Source: Diphasiastrum complanatum
Lineage: Eukaryota; Streptophyta; Lycopodiopsida; Lycopodiales; Lycopodiaceae
Assembly (NCBI GenBank): GCA_029204225.1
Contig: CM055101.1
Location: 61,585,340 to 61,649,339, forward strand
DNA length: 64,000 nucleotides
Direction: 5' to 3'
Under the pieces are notes generated by a model that was given only the letters and a program-made list of their open reading frames with translations, had not been told where the DNA came from and did not search any database. Shown in pieces: positions 45,791 to 58,370 of this stretch (within the stretch, counting starts at the first letter, position 1; each line of letters opens with the position of its first letter). Position numbers and translations under genes: made by a program.

Positions 45791-47040
45791 TTGCGAACAC
45801 TGTCAGGGCAAGCAGAGCTGCCAGGAGCACTCTACATGCCTTCACTAAGAAAAGATCTACTATCATTCTCAAAGATGGCAGATCTTGGAATTCGAGTTTT
45901 GTTCAACGGCAATACATGCCGCATGATCGAGAAAATGACAAACAAGTTGCTAACGGTCGGATGCAGAGAAGGAAACCTCTACCAGGCCAAGATAATCAGC
46001 AACTTTAATAGCATATTAAATGCATTAGAAAATAAATATCAGCTCTGGCATAGGAGAATGTATCATTTGAACATGCGGAGCCTATATGACATGTGCAAGA
46101 AAGACATAGTCATAGGTCTCAAGATATCAAGGCCCGAAACTAAATTCTGCGAAGCCTGTTAGAAAGGAAAACAACGTAGAATCCGTTCACACATGAGGGA
46201 AAAAGAGCTAAGGAAGTTCTTGAGCTTGTCCACTCTAATGTCTGTGGACCGATGAAAATGGATTCGCTCTCAAGTTTGAGATATTTTCTGACGTTCATAG
46301 ATGATTACAGCCGAATGACCACGATCTACTACCTAAAGAAGAAATTTGAAGTGTTTGATTCCTTCAAGAAGTTCATGGCATTTGTAGAGCGACACACCTC
46401 AAAGAAGATTCAAATCATCAGATCTGACAATGGATGTGAATACAAAAGCAAAGAATTTTTAAAATTATGCCAAGAACAGGGGATAAAATACTAGTTCACT
46501 CCTGTGTACACACCAGAATATAATGGTGTCGCAGAAAGTAGAAACAAAATTCTGGTCGAAGGAGCCAGATGCATGATGGCACAGGCCCGATTGCTAAGTC
46601 AATTCTAGACTGAGACAATAGCTGCAGCAGTATGCCTGCAGAACAGATCCACAATGACAACGTTGGAAGATAAGACGCCATACGAAATGTGGACATGTAA
46701 AAAGCCTGATCTCTCATACGTACGTGTGTTTGGATGTGCAACATACAAGCACATTCCAAAAGAAAAAAGAAGCAAGCTCGATGACAAATCAGAGCAAACG
46801 ATCATGGTCGGGTACTCGAACGGATCACAAGTGTACAGACTCTACGATCCAACCACAAAAAAAGTTGTTTCGAGTAGAGATGTGAAGTTCGATGAGTCCA
46901 CATTCCCTGAAAGAGACCATGAGATCTTAACACTACTACCTATTCAAGAGGGAGATCGAGGACAGACGTCAAATCAGAATGTTGAGCCACTGACTCCAGA
47001 GCAGCAAGAAGCAGAAGATTAACCCCACGAATAAGAAACG
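45791..47040 (+). pseudogene. Family E Copia integrase
   Basis: Continues after TAG: LPGALYMPSLRKDLLSFSKM, GNLYQAKI, then the zinc finger LWHRRMYHLNMRSL...FCEAC (the first His region is slightly altered), TAG at 46,160 and a frameshift before 46,252. The catalytic core reads LTFIDDYSRMTTIYYL, IIRSDNGCEYKS-EF, TAG at 46,492, TPEYNGVAESRNKILVEGARCM, TAG at 46,606, KTPYEMWTCKKPDLSYVRVFGC. The D-D-E residues (FIDDYS, RSDNG, NGVAE) are all recognisable. An acidic linker follows, with two TAA codons at 47,020 and 47,032. Confidence 0.9.
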
Positions 47041-48810
47041 TTCGAGCATCGACGAAACGGATCTAGAAGGTCAACAAGACAAAGAAGACCTCTAGATCGT
47101 TACTCTGACAATATTCAATGGAGCAAAGACACGTAGTTCGAATACCGCAGCTTCACAGAAGAGCCAACAACATATCAAGAAGCTATCCAGAGTCCAAAGG
47201 GAGAATACTGGAAGCAGGCAATGTTAGAGGAGATCGAGTCGATGATGCGAAACGAGGCATGGACACTAGAGCCACTACCAGAAAATAGAAAGATAGTCGA
47301 CTGCAAGTGGGTGTACAAGAAGAAGATGAAATCAGATGGCACCGTTGGCCGCTACAAGTCAAGGCTTCTTGTGAAGGGCTACACACAGAGATATGGTGTT
47401 GATTATCTCGACACATATTCGCCGATGGTCAAGATGACAAGCATACGACTACTCATTGCATACGCCACACAACACAATATGGAAGTTCACTAGATTGATG
47501 TGAAAACAGCCTTTCTCCATGGAGATCTAGAGGAGGAAATCTTCATGAAGCAGCCTGAAGGATTTGAAGACCCCGACAATCAGCAATATGTCTGTGGGTT
47601 GCAGAGATGCATCTATGGTCTAAAACAGGCATCACAAGCTCGGTATAAGAAGCTCGATAGTCTTTTGAAGTATCTAGACTTCAATCCTACACACCCGGAC
47701 TGTAATGTCTACATAAAAAGAGGAGAAAAAGATTTTGTGATACTGACTATTTTTGTGGATGATTTCCTGATGATAGAAAATTCCTTGACGCTGATCAAAG
47801 ACACAAAAAGTCAGATTTCTGAAAATTATGAAATCACAGATCTTGGAGAAGCAACAAAATGCCTCGGGCAGGAGATCAGAAGAGATCGAACAAAGGGCAA
47901 AATGCACTTGAGTTAGTCAAAATATGCCAGAAAGGTGCTCAAGCAGTATCACATGATGGACTGCAAAGAAAAGGCCACACTAATGATAGCTGGAGCCAAG
48001 CTGACGAAGCAGGATTTCCCAAAAACAGAAGAGGAAGAACAGAAGATGACGGGTATATCCTATCACAACCGAATCGATAGTTTGATGTACCTCACAGTTT
48101 GTATCAGACCCGATCTAGCCTTCTCTGTTTACGCCTTGAGCCAATTCTCTTCCAATCTTGGCATGGCACATTGGCAAATGGCAAAACGAATCCTACAGTA
48201 TCTGAAGGGTACCCACAATATTGGATTAATCTACATAGCTGAAAATGAAAGAAAAAAATTTGAGCTGCACCACTATAGTGATGCAAGTTGGGCGAGCTGC
48301 AAAGATGACAGCAAGTCCATAACTAGAGGATGTACCATAGCATGCGGAGCTGCAATCAGCTAGATATGCAAAAAGCAAACCTTGGTAGCTCAATTCTCTT
48401 GTGAAGCTGAATACGTCGTAGCTTCAAAGGTGGCAAACGAGGTAATGTGGCTGCAAATGATGCTAGAAGCAATCGGGATACCACAAGAAGGTCCATGCAT
48501 GATGATGATGGACTCTCAGAGTGCCATTTATCTGTCCCAGGATCTTGTCTTCCATTCAAAGACAAAACACATACCTCTGAAATACCATCACATTCGAGAT
48601 TTAATCTCGAAAGGAGAACTCCAGGTCTAGTACATAAAATCAGAAGACATGATTGCAGATCAACTCACGAAGCCGCTCGACAAGCCACTCTTTGCCAAGC
48701 AAAGAAAGGCAATTGGATTGAACATGCAAAGCCACAAGGTTCAAGAGAGAGTGCCATACATGGTGAATTCCTGCAACTTTGACACGACACGAACATGAAG
48801 CGAAGGTCAA
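47041..48810 (+). pseudogene. Family E Copia reverse transcriptase and RNase H
   Basis: One continuous frame for almost 590 codons, interrupted only by TAG at 47,134, 47,491, 47,914, 48,361 and 48,628, ending at a TGA near 48,802. RT landmarks: VDCKWVYKKKMKSDG, RLLVKGYTQRYGVDYLDTYSPMVKMTSIR, IDVKTAFLHGDLEEEIFMKQPEGF, CIYGLKQASQARY, IFVDDFLMI, DLGEATKCLGQEI. RNase H: HHYSDASWASCKDDSKS, CEAEYVVASK, MMDSQSAIYLS, HSKTKHIPLKYHHIRD, DQLTKPLDKPLF. No frameshift in this part. All five TAGs lie where homologues have Gln or Trp. No LTR was recognised after it. Confidence 0.93.
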
Positions 48811-49807
48811 ACGGAGAACAATTCGCGAAAGTCAACGGGACACTTTGATGTCGGAAAAGTCGAAGAAAAACTGTCATTGACTTTCCTTGTATTTCTGCAG
48901 GCTGTGCGACATTTGAATGTATTTACATACAACAAATGAATGGATCTAGACTAGTGAAGAGATAAGAGATGGAGAGGATAGGAATCCAACAAATAATGAC
49001 AATCCCAAGAAGTTCTTTGTTCCACATAGAACACTCTTAGAACAAAATCCAAATCCATAGAGCTAGTTTGCTATGAAAATTTCTATTACATTGTAGTTCT
49101 TGAGGCTTTCACATCAAAGTAACCATACAAACAAGAACGCACATTGACTAACATAAAGGGCTTTAGATCAAATGCCTCAAGAGAATTTAATTTCCATCAC
49201 GATCTTCTTTATTAATAATAAATTGTTTTAAATTTCCTTGCATTCGTCAAAATTTACCACAACATTGACCGAGGGTTGTGCCACCTGACCTAATTGAAAA
49301 ACAACAAATTTTAGTTCTATACATCTGTTGTTGTTGTCCTTATATTAATGTTGGTTGAGTATAATGAACGTAATGAAATCAGGTATACAACTTAAATTGG
49401 ACTCTCACAAAATCATTTTTTCACTAATTGCAAAACTCTTTGATCTGTATCCATAGCAACACAACGTCTCTGGATGCTTTAATTGTGGAGCCACGACCTG
49501 CCATAGAATCTAGCACCACACCACCTTGACAACAGAATATATCCACACAAAAATTGCAGACTTTTTTCTAGATTCTCCCAACTTGTAATGAGATGACATC
49601 ATCAAGGATGCATTTAGATGCAAGCATGTAATAACTTTGTGTTCTATGGCTCACCTAATTATGGCGGGGTCCAAACTATATCCACCATAATCATACAAGG
49701 AAGGTGTCTGCCCAGCATAATGAATGACATATATGTCAAGGGAGAAAACCTGCAAGACCAAGAACATGACAACAATATTCAAAACTACAAAGCATCTAAA
49801 TTATTTC

Positions 49808-49809
<2 letters not shown>
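48811..49809. other. No gene recognised
   Basis: AT-rich sequence after family E; an LTR would be expected but no repeat partner exists in the window. Confidence 0.35.

Positions 49810-49852
<43 letters not shown>
49810..49852. repeat. (AT)n-(AC)n compound microsatellite
   Basis: About 16 AT units followed by five AC units. Confidence 0.97.
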
Positions 49853-49853
<1 letters not shown>

Positions 49854-50122
49854 TGAATTTTAGTTATATATACACTTCGATGTCATCCACAATGATCCCA
49901 AATAGTTCCACACCATGCAAGACTATGGAGTGATACAAGACAATGTCTGATAGAAAGCAACTATGTGACTCGTAGCCACAAAACAAACAACCCATCCACT
50001 TTCATCCAATGGGATGCTAGCTAGATGAAGGCCTGTGTCCATCAATCCATCACAACAAATATTCAAAACATTTTATAATGTTTTGAAAAGCGAATAAAGT
50101 GTAATAACCATATAGTAGAGTC

Positions 50123-50244
<122 letters not shown>

Positions 50245-52150
50245 TACCATTCAAGAGCAAGATTATCCAATGTTACTGGAAATAATCTAAACATAACATC
50301 TTGTGTAATTTTGTCTACACACATTCATGAATCTTTGAATATGTAGATCTGCATCTTCATCTTCATTTCCATTAGAACTGGGTAGACTGGCACTTTCTTC
50401 ATCCATTACATTGTTTTTTTTTTTTTTTCTTTTTATATGTTCTATTGTAAAATGATCAAAGATCCTTTTTTTTTTCAATTATAACTTTGGTGATAGTGGT
50501 TGACTTCAATTTTTAATTGGACTTACTTAGTTTGTAATACTTATAGCTTCTTTATTTAGTTCTCTTCATGTCTTATTTCTAAGTGTTTTCTTCTTCTTCT
50601 TTTTTCACAATTTTTTTTTTCTTCTTTTTGTTTATCAAGTATGAATAACCCTCATTCAAGACATGCAATTTTGATACCTCTTGAGTGACTTTCCTTGTCT
50701 ACTTCAAGATGGCACCCACTAGGTTAGGATGGTGGGGCTAGGCTTCACAGCTACACCTCTTTGTCCAACACTATACCTTACTTCTTCTACAAATCTCAAA
50801 ACTAGTGTAAATTACTCAATCATGAAAACAATCAATCTTGCTCACACATCTCACAATTTGTCACAAAGTCCAAACAACAATTTTTATCGCACATTATCAT
50901 CATGATCAAAAAGCCACAATCATTAATTCTTCCTCTGTACAATCAATAAATTAGGATTTTTCATTAAAAATCAAAACACATATAAAGGATTTCATGAGAT
51001 CACTTCCATTTGGCATGTTCATGAAATAGATTTTTTTTCTTTTTATTTTTCATCAATACGTATGAACTTCCCCTTTGGTATTTCTCCAATGATTTCCTTC
51101 CTTCTAAATCCTCTATGGTAGTATAAACTAGGATACCACTAGAGTATCTGTCTTTCATGGATCTAAATCCCATTGTGGTCGCCATAAAACATGTAGTACG
51201 TTTGGTGTGTTGCTTAATAGTGTTCAAAACACTATAGCGGGGTTTTGTATGATTATGAAGCCAGTCATTGGGTTTCTAGTTACGATATTGCCATAGATTA
51301 TACTAGAAGGTAACATCAGTTTGAACCCATTCACCTCATAAGTAATCCATCTCAAATATTCTTTTCAATGATATAAATGTTTTCCATTTACTATTCTTGT
51401 ATTCTCTCCAATCAAGCAAACTTAATTTGATTCAATCATTGATGAAATTGCCATGATCTATTTACGAAATCTTGATCATATTTTTCAATGGTTTTGTCAT
51501 GATAATGTATGTGGATTTGGAAATATATAATATATATAGCTCTAATGGTGTTTTTCAACCACTTTGAACAATAGCTTCTCTATGTTTTTCAATGGATTAG
51601 CAATATGTGATTTATTATGCTTGTAAATTGTAATTATATTTGTTAAGCATATGGAATATTCTGTGAAAACAAAATAGAATCTAAATATTTTTCAGGTTGA
51701 CTGTGTTTTACCTCAGACAGTAAATCAATGAATTAATATTGACTGTAAAACCATAATTCTTACTGCAAAAGGTAAATCCGTTAGTCATCTTTTACTGCAT
51801 TACACATTTAGTATAAGTAGACTAATCAGATTCCCATTTTTTAATTCCATTCATAGCCATTGCAATAATACACAGAATAACATAAACTCATCTTCTATAT
51901 CTATTATGAAGTGAATTAGGACATGAGTAATAATAGAGATAAAGAATGAAAAGTACCTCAGTCTTCTTGTTTTGACTTAAGTTTCAAGGAATTGTCCTTT
52001 AGGCCAAGGTCATTCTTTAGCAGGTCCGGTCCAATAGGTATTTCATTGTTTCAAAGTTATCTTGAATATTTTTTGTAAATGCACAAAATTCCTTTCAAAC
52101 TGCCGGTCTCCATCTTTTTTGTCGGGTCATCTTGTTCACCTTTCCATGAG
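50245..52150. other. No gene recognised
   Basis: AT-rich with several T/A homopolymers (50,413, 50,469, 50,617); no coding signal. Confidence 0.4.
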
Positions 52151-52154
<4 letters not shown>

Positions 52155-52222
<68 letters not shown>

Positions 52223-52418
52223 GCTATATGATGGAGTGTGGGTGTGGGAGTTTATGATAGAGAGAGGGATAGCATGTGCTGTTACAGAGATGTAGGTAGG
52301 AGAAAATGAGAGATAGATTTAGCACTAACTAGTGAGAGAGAGATAGCAGCGATGGACTGAGTGAGAGAGAGAGAGCGAGCGGCTGTCTGTGAGGAGGTCT
52401 AGGACTGTGAGTGATTTC

Positions 52419-52450
<32 letters not shown>

Positions 52451-52565
52451 GCAGCCGTAGCAGCGTGGAGAGAAGGAGAGGGTAGCGAGGGTGTGTGTGT
52501 GTGTGTGATCAGAAATGCAGACTAATCAATGGAGGAGGAGTAGGTAGGAGCGCAGACAAGGTCTC

Positions 52566-52602
<37 letters not shown>
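52155..52602. repeat. Cluster of (GA)n microsatellites
   Basis: GA runs at 52,155-52,219, 52,419-52,447 and 52,568-52,602, a (GT)n run at 52,491-52,507, and many short GAGAGA tracts between. AGAGAGTACGC ends two of the runs, so the tract seems to have grown by segmental duplication. Confidence 0.95.
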
Positions 52603-52606
<4 letters not shown>

Positions 52607-53392
52607 ACATGATCCTATTCCAAAGATCAATAAATCTGCAAATAGCACCAGTAATTAATGCCATTCTTTGGAGACCATGGAATCAATAGCAAGGTTCTTC
52701 CAAAATCGTTGTACTTATCATCACCAACGAGAGAGAGAATGCATTAGAAGACTCCATGCCTCTCTTCATCACCAGAACACTAGAATGCTCTCTGATAACA
52801 AAAAAAAAAAAAGCAATTCTCTCTTCTACACTGGAACAAATGAATTAATATTTTTCCCTTCCGAATGCCTCCCTTTGCGTGAGAGAGAGAATGAGAGCAG
52901 TTGCCAACCTCTCACTTCCAAACACCATCATCTTGTTGTTTCCCAGTGAATCCCTTTCATGGAATTCAAATTTACTCCTTTTGATAAAATTTTTGAGGTT
53001 CAATTGACAAGTGTAGGTTGATGGCTTCGAATTATCCTATAGTCCATGGTGTAACTGTCTCCAACGACTAGGAGAAGGGCAATTTCTTCAAAACCAACTT
53101 TCAAAAAAGCTTATAGCACCTTTCACATCATTTCTTTGTATCATTTTGTCAAAAAAAGTACTGCGACCCCAAGGAAGCCATTTGGTGCGCCTTGTCGTTG
53201 GATCAATCATCTCTTACATTGATGACTGAAGTATCAAGGCATATGGGTCTTCGGATCATGATCAATGGCATTGATTTAGTTGAAGAAACTAGCCTTCACT
53301 TCATTAAAAATTTTGAAAGGGAAAGGGACCCTGAAGGTTAAATTCATTTGAAGAAAAGTTTCGCTTCAAGGTAAAGAAATAGTGCATTTTCT
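52603..53392. other. No gene recognised
   Basis: No sustained frame; A13 run at 52,800. Confidence 0.35.
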
Positions 53393-54733
53393 TTAAAGGC
53401 CCTTATCTTTTAGCTCATTTTTTTGTTTAAGGCCATCCAAAAGCCAATTATTCTCCAACTCCTTTTGTTGGCTCACCGACCAGTGTACATGGTAGCTGCC
53501 TATCATAGAACGCTTGGTTGCCTCCGAGAGCTGTTCAGGGTTAGAGATACTTGGGTATCTATCAGGGGTGTGATGAGGTGGTGTTAGTCCAAAGAATAGT
53601 GGTTGGTGGGGATGTGAGGGTGGTAATGGCAAGAATGGGAGAATGATATTAGTAGTGGTGGTGGTGGATGCGGGAGTGATGGGTGGATCAGTAGCCTGGG
53701 TGGTGGTGGTGGTGTTAGTTGGTGGTGGGATCTGGCTTTCCCCCGACTGATCTACATCTTCGTCGTCGTCATCATCTATCTCTATTAGATAAGTAGCATC
53801 AAAGTATGTGGATGTGTCCGTGAGGATATAGACTTGTTGGGCCTGCTCTTGTTGTCGTGTCTTTGGGAATGGTATTCCCATATCCCTCCCCTCCCAAAAC
53901 TTGTGTCGTTGGTGATGTCGATGGCATTGGCGTGGTAATGAGCATTGGGGGAGTGGTCACCAAAGCTTGTTGGACAAGGTGTCTACAGCTAAGGATGTAT
54001 TTGCTCCATCAACACCATCAATGGCATGTGGTGACGATTGTTGTTTTGATGTTGAATCTGATGTGGAGCTATCACCTTGGGAGTCTGTCAAACCGGAGGA
54101 TGTTTGTTGAGACGATGTTGCTTGTCTCATAGCTTGTGGCTGCCTTTGGAGCTTTTCGTCTTCTCTTGTTTCTTGCCCTATGTTGGCGTGTTTCGGGAAG
54201 CTTTGCCTTGGAGGTGTCATCTGTATGCTGACATTTGTATGCTGAGCAGAAGATCCTTTAGGAGCCGGATCTTGTTGTGAGCCTGATGGTGTTGGGTGCT
54301 TCTTGTTGGTCAACTTTAGTACGCTCGTGTTTGGCCTCTTTGGAGGTGGCCCTTGTGGAGATAGGGTTCTTTTCCTAGAAACTGAATGCTTGGACTTTCT
54401 GAAAGGAGCTGGGATGTCCCAAGCTTTATCAGCTACCTGCAACATTTCCCGAAGTTTGGATCCATTGCTCACTTGCTACAATGTGAGATCTGTCATTAGA
54501 TACCCCAGCAAGGTGGAGGGTTGTTTATTCTTTATACACTCATGAAGGCAATTCGAAACAAACTGGGCCCAATCATAGAGATTCTGGCCATGCAGTTGTG
54601 AATCTGCCATCATGTGAAATAGGGACATTGGGTACCAGGTGGTCATCTCAGCAATGTCAAGGCTGCTCATGTTAATATCTATCTTGTCGACATTAGGTAT
54701 TAGATTTCTTATGCTCAGCCTTAAACAAATCAT
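53393..54733 (-). pseudogene. Unrecognised Ser/Pro/Thr-rich ORF with conserved-looking N-terminal domain
   Basis: Three successive minus-strand stretches. 54,733-54,479 reads MSSLDIAEMTTWYPMSLFHMMADSQLHGQNLYDWAQFVSNCLHECI and LLGYLMTDLTL. After TAG at 54,476-54,478 the same protein seems to go on as QVSNGSKLREMLQVADKAWDIPAPFRK and becomes basic and Ser/Gln-rich to 53,957. After a TGA, 53,881-53,393 follows with an acidic run (EIDDDDDEDVDQ), a Thr/Pro-rich stretch and ISNPEQLSEATKRSMIGSY. The first part looks globular, the rest disordered. No known domain recognised. It may be a retroelement ORF or a captured host gene; both neighbours are retroelement sequence. Confidence 0.5.
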
Positions 54734-55039
54734 TCAAGTAATGAGCATCCTGAAAACCGAAAACTGACTACATGTTTCGGACCTTCACATTTTTCTCCTT
54801 TGAGAGTTTTTGTGCCTTAAACGATTTTAAGGCACCTTCGCCTTTTTTGCACCTTCGCGAAAAATGTGACACAGTGGCCAGAATGCATTGGAATCTATTT
54901 TAGGCTCTTTCGTCTTTTTCGTCTTTTTTTTCTACTTGTCCCCAACTTATCATCAACCCTAAAAATAGCTGGACAACCAAATATCCTAAGGGCAGTTACC
55001 AACTTTGTACGTATACAAAACTGGAGTAAATGGCATTTA
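54734..55039. other. No gene; CCTTCGCC-containing stretch
   Basis: CACCTTCGCC and CACCTTCGCG at about 54,833 and 54,852, like the words at 38.9-39.1 kb; possible LTR remnant. Confidence 0.3.
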
Positions 55040-55855
55040 AGACTTATGTTTTTGTCTCTTGACACCACCACCAAGTGGAGACTGAGAGATGGCAAAGCAT
55101 TTGCCATGATTACCCTCAACATCAAAGATACTCAGATCAGCCACATACGTGCTGCTCAGACTGCTTAGGATGCATGGGACATCCTAGCAACTCTCTAGGA
55201 CATCAAAGACATTACTTTCAGGCTTCATCTGAGAAAAAAAAAATTCATCCTCAAAATGTCTGATGCAGATAGTGTTTCAAGTCATCTCAACACCTTCAAA
55301 AATCTTATGGAGTAGATGACTGCAACTGGCTCAGTCATAGAATAATCCGATAAACATGACTCTACTATCAAGTATACCTGAAGCCGAAGAAAATTGGGTA
55401 ATGCCAATTTCTACCCAGGAGCACCTCACTCTATCAAAAGTAATTTTGCTGCTCCTACAAGAGGAGATCAGAAAATCATCATCCTCCTCAGGCTCAGGAT
55501 TGGATCCTTGAGCTCTATATTCAAAAAATCAGAAGTTTAGATCCAAGAGATCTACAAAGTTAGGCTATACTAACAAAAAGAGCAACATGCAGTCTGGACC
55601 AAATTCCGGTTTAGGATCGAATTCAAACTCTTCATCGTTCCAACCAGTGCAGAAACTTTTCTGCAGATACTGTAAGAGGACTAGCCACGAAATCAAGGAC
55701 TGCCGAACTTTGAAATACAACAACGAAAAGAAGAAACAGTTCCAACAACAAGCACATAGTGCTACAACCAGTCACTCAAATCAGCAACAAAAAGAAGATG
55801 AAGCAGCTTTCATGACCAAAGTTGGAGAACAGCATGATATCGATTCCTGGTAAGC
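55040..55855 (+). pseudogene. Copia gag fragment related to family G
   Basis: Reads TTKWRLRDGKAFAMITLNI, AAQTA-stop-DAWDILATL-stop-DIKD, then LHLRKKKFILKMSDADSVSSHLNTFKNLME-stop-MTATGS. After frame changes comes a clean zinc knuckle CRYCKRTSHEIKDC with LKYNNEKKKQFQQQAH. The three TAGs (55,166, 55,196, 55,313) sit at Gln positions; the last faces Gln in family G (LMDQM). It ends at HDIDSW, just where the protease would begin, eleven bases before the family C LTR. Confidence 0.82.
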
Positions 55856-55866
55856 ACCTTCACACA

Positions 55867-56265
55867 TGTGGGATCAGAGGGATGATCAGTACCACAAGCT
55901 CCCACTTATTGTATATATAGAGCCACATGTGGCCATAATCGTTGTGAGACACCAATCTTGGTTTTGGAAGCAATTTTGAGTGATTTTCTCCATTTGTCTA
56001 CATTTGTTTTGATTGTTTTGAGGTTCTATCAAGGTGTACTTGATTTTTAGGTTGGACTCCGTACTCATATAGTGTTCCACACGTGTGAAACCAAAAAGTA
56101 CACCTACCTTCAATTAATGATTGTTCTTGTTAGGATTTTGTGTCTAGAATTGATCTAGATTGATCTTAATCTCAAGTAGATTGATAGATCAAGTAATCTG
56201 ACAACCAATCCCTCTTGAGGATCAGATTAGGATCCACTTTTGGTCCTTTTTGTACTTTTTGCACA
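55867..56265 (+). mobile_element. Family C 5' LTR, 399 bp
   Basis: TGTGGGATCAG...TTTTTGCACA followed at once by a primer site. TATA box TGTATATATAGAGCC at about 55,909; palindrome CACACGTGTG at 56,078-56,087. No second LTR copy is in the window; the boundary rests on the primer site and the TGTG...CACA ends. Confidence 0.8.
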
Positions 56266-56277
56266 TGGTATCAAAGC
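56266..56277 (+). other. Primer-binding site, initiator-Met tRNA (one mismatch)
   Basis: TGGTATCAAAGC, adjacent to the LTR end. Confidence 0.88.
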
Positions 56278-57864
56278 CTAGTACAAGAGGTTTTGTTGAA
56301 ATTGATAGGGTTAATCCAAATCAAAGCCAAAATCAGCAGTTTTTTCGAAACTAGTCAAATTTTGTGTAGCGAGTTGGATTTAATAGCTATCCTTAAAAAT
56401 TTTGGTCCAGATCTTGTTGTGGGCTGTAGGAACCCTTTTCACACGTGTGAGGCCATACAGCTCCGGTTTTGACTGAGAAATTTCAAAAATTTGTAGAATT
56501 TGACTCACATACCCAATTTGAGTGATTTTTGGTGCAAAATCAAGCATTTTCTATAGTAAATCTAATCCCTTGATTAGTTCTTGGATTAGATCAGCCAAGA
56601 AATTAAATTTGAAGCTTGAATTAGGTGCATTAATTGATTATCTCTGATTTTTTGAGTGCATGTTGAAGTTGAGAGAGATTTTGCTAAAAATCATAGATTA
56701 AGGAGCGATATGCAAGGTGAGAGGTTGAAATCCATTGTACCATCACTCTAGATTTGTTCAAGAGTGATAGGATCAAGTTTAGAAGCATCAATTTGCTAGA
56801 AAACATCCTTGGATCTGTCCTCCAAGTGAAACCTTTGAGAGTTTCTAGTGCATATAGAGCATCTATGCAAATCTTTTGTAGAATTTGATATAGATTGGCT
56901 TCAATTGAAAGTTCTAGAAAAGAGATTGAGATCCAAGTCACATTGTTCAACCCTACTCAATTTGTTTGAGTAATTGTGAGGTTTGAAAAGAGTCATTAAG
57001 GTTTCTATGGCAAATGTGTAGAGAGAGATCCAATTTTCTAAAAGTTCATTCCTTTGTAGAGGGCAAGATCTAGAAGCTCATTTTATATTGTTATTGGTGA
57101 GGAATTTGTCTTCTCCTATGTGATCAAATCTTTCTAAGTGGCATTTGCTCTTTGAAGCACAATATCTTAGTGAGAAAAATCACAACTTTTGATTTTGAAT
57201 TTCATTCCAAGTCTTAAAAGGTAAAGTAATTGGTGGAATCCAATAGGAGTGATTGAATTCAATTTGTTGAGCAAACATTGACATAGTATGTATGAAACTC
57301 AAATTAGTTCTATTCAACTTTCTTTGTGAGAGTGTGAGGGTCAATTTGTGATCCCATTGGATGTCTAGAATGAGGAGGAGTCCATATTTGAGTATTCATG
57401 CATGGTTGAAATCTTTGTGAATCTCTAGTTGTCTAAATTTTTAAGCTTTGTGAAAAATTGGTGGTATAGTTTGTTTTCAAATCAAATCAAATTCATTCTA
57501 AATCTCAAGAGTGAGATTTTTTGGGTCAAGAGTGAGTTTAAAAGAAGTGATTGAGTTTGATTTTCATGTGTTTGAAACAAAACCCATCTTTTGTTCAAGA
57601 ATCTCAAGTGTTGAGAGAACTAGTCAAGCGAAAGGAAAATCTAGGTGTCAAATCTTTTCATATCCATTTCGACTTTAAAAAAAGGAATCATTGGTATTTG
57701 ATGAGTCCAATAGGAGATTGGATCTGATTTCTTTTGTGATTTGATTCAAAGATTGTGTGCTTTTGTCTTAGTGATCAAAGCAAAGTTTCCAAGTGACTAG
57801 TCATTAATGTGAAGATTGATTCTTAGGTTTGTGAGCTAGATCTTTTGTAGATCATTCTAGATTA
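56278..57864 (+). other. Family C leader, ~1.6 kb non-coding
   Basis: Long leader with no gag ATG-type start; a further CACACGTGTG at 56,440-56,449. Unusually long for a Copia leader; a decayed gag N-terminus could be hidden in it. Confidence 0.5.
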
Positions 57865-58370
57865 TTGAAGATGTTCAAATCTAATCTCTTGAAAGTCACA
57901 AATTACATTTGTAGAATCATATCACTGGTTTTTATTCACATGGCATCAATAGGTGACATCATATTGAAGGAAAGAAATGATCCTAAGTGCAACCTTTGTG
58001 GCAAGGGAGGATATATTTTTTCAAGATGCTACAAAAATAAGACCAATCCATCTAAGGAAAACCAAAGCAAGGGGGCCGAGGTGAAGGATGGAGCTTCAAG
58101 ATCGAAATGCAAATACAAGAAGGACAAGTCTAAGGAAAGGTGTTTCCTTTGTGAAAAGGTGAATGAGGCTTGGAGCCTCATAAGGACTTGCAAGATTTGT
58201 CTTCAAGAGTCCATCACAACACATGTCAAATCTTTTGAAATTTTTCATTTGGAAGTGCATTGTTTGGTTCAAAATACAAAGATAGATGTCACTTTCATGA
58301 AAGTAACTTGGATTTATTTTATGTCCTTGGAAAGTATTTTGCTTGGAACATTAGATAAGTTCAAACTTAT
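57865..58370 (+). pseudogene. Family C gag zinc-knuckle remnant
   Basis: An open frame with a retroviral knuckle CNLCGKGGYIFSRC, in which the His is replaced by Tyr, followed by a Lys-rich tract (NKTNPSKENQSKG, KCKYKKDKSKERC). The frame stays open rightwards into sequence that is the antisense of the family A-prime LTR, so only the first ~130 codons are likely gag. The exact junction with the LTR lies between about 58,200 and 58,370. Confidence 0.6.

Noticed and set aside
45100-48810. Reassigned TAG codons or U-to-C RNA editing (known in organelles of some ferns and hornworts) restoring the family E frame.
   Set aside because: Two of the TAGs correspond to Trp and would need A-to-G changes, the element also has frameshifts, and it is nuclear.
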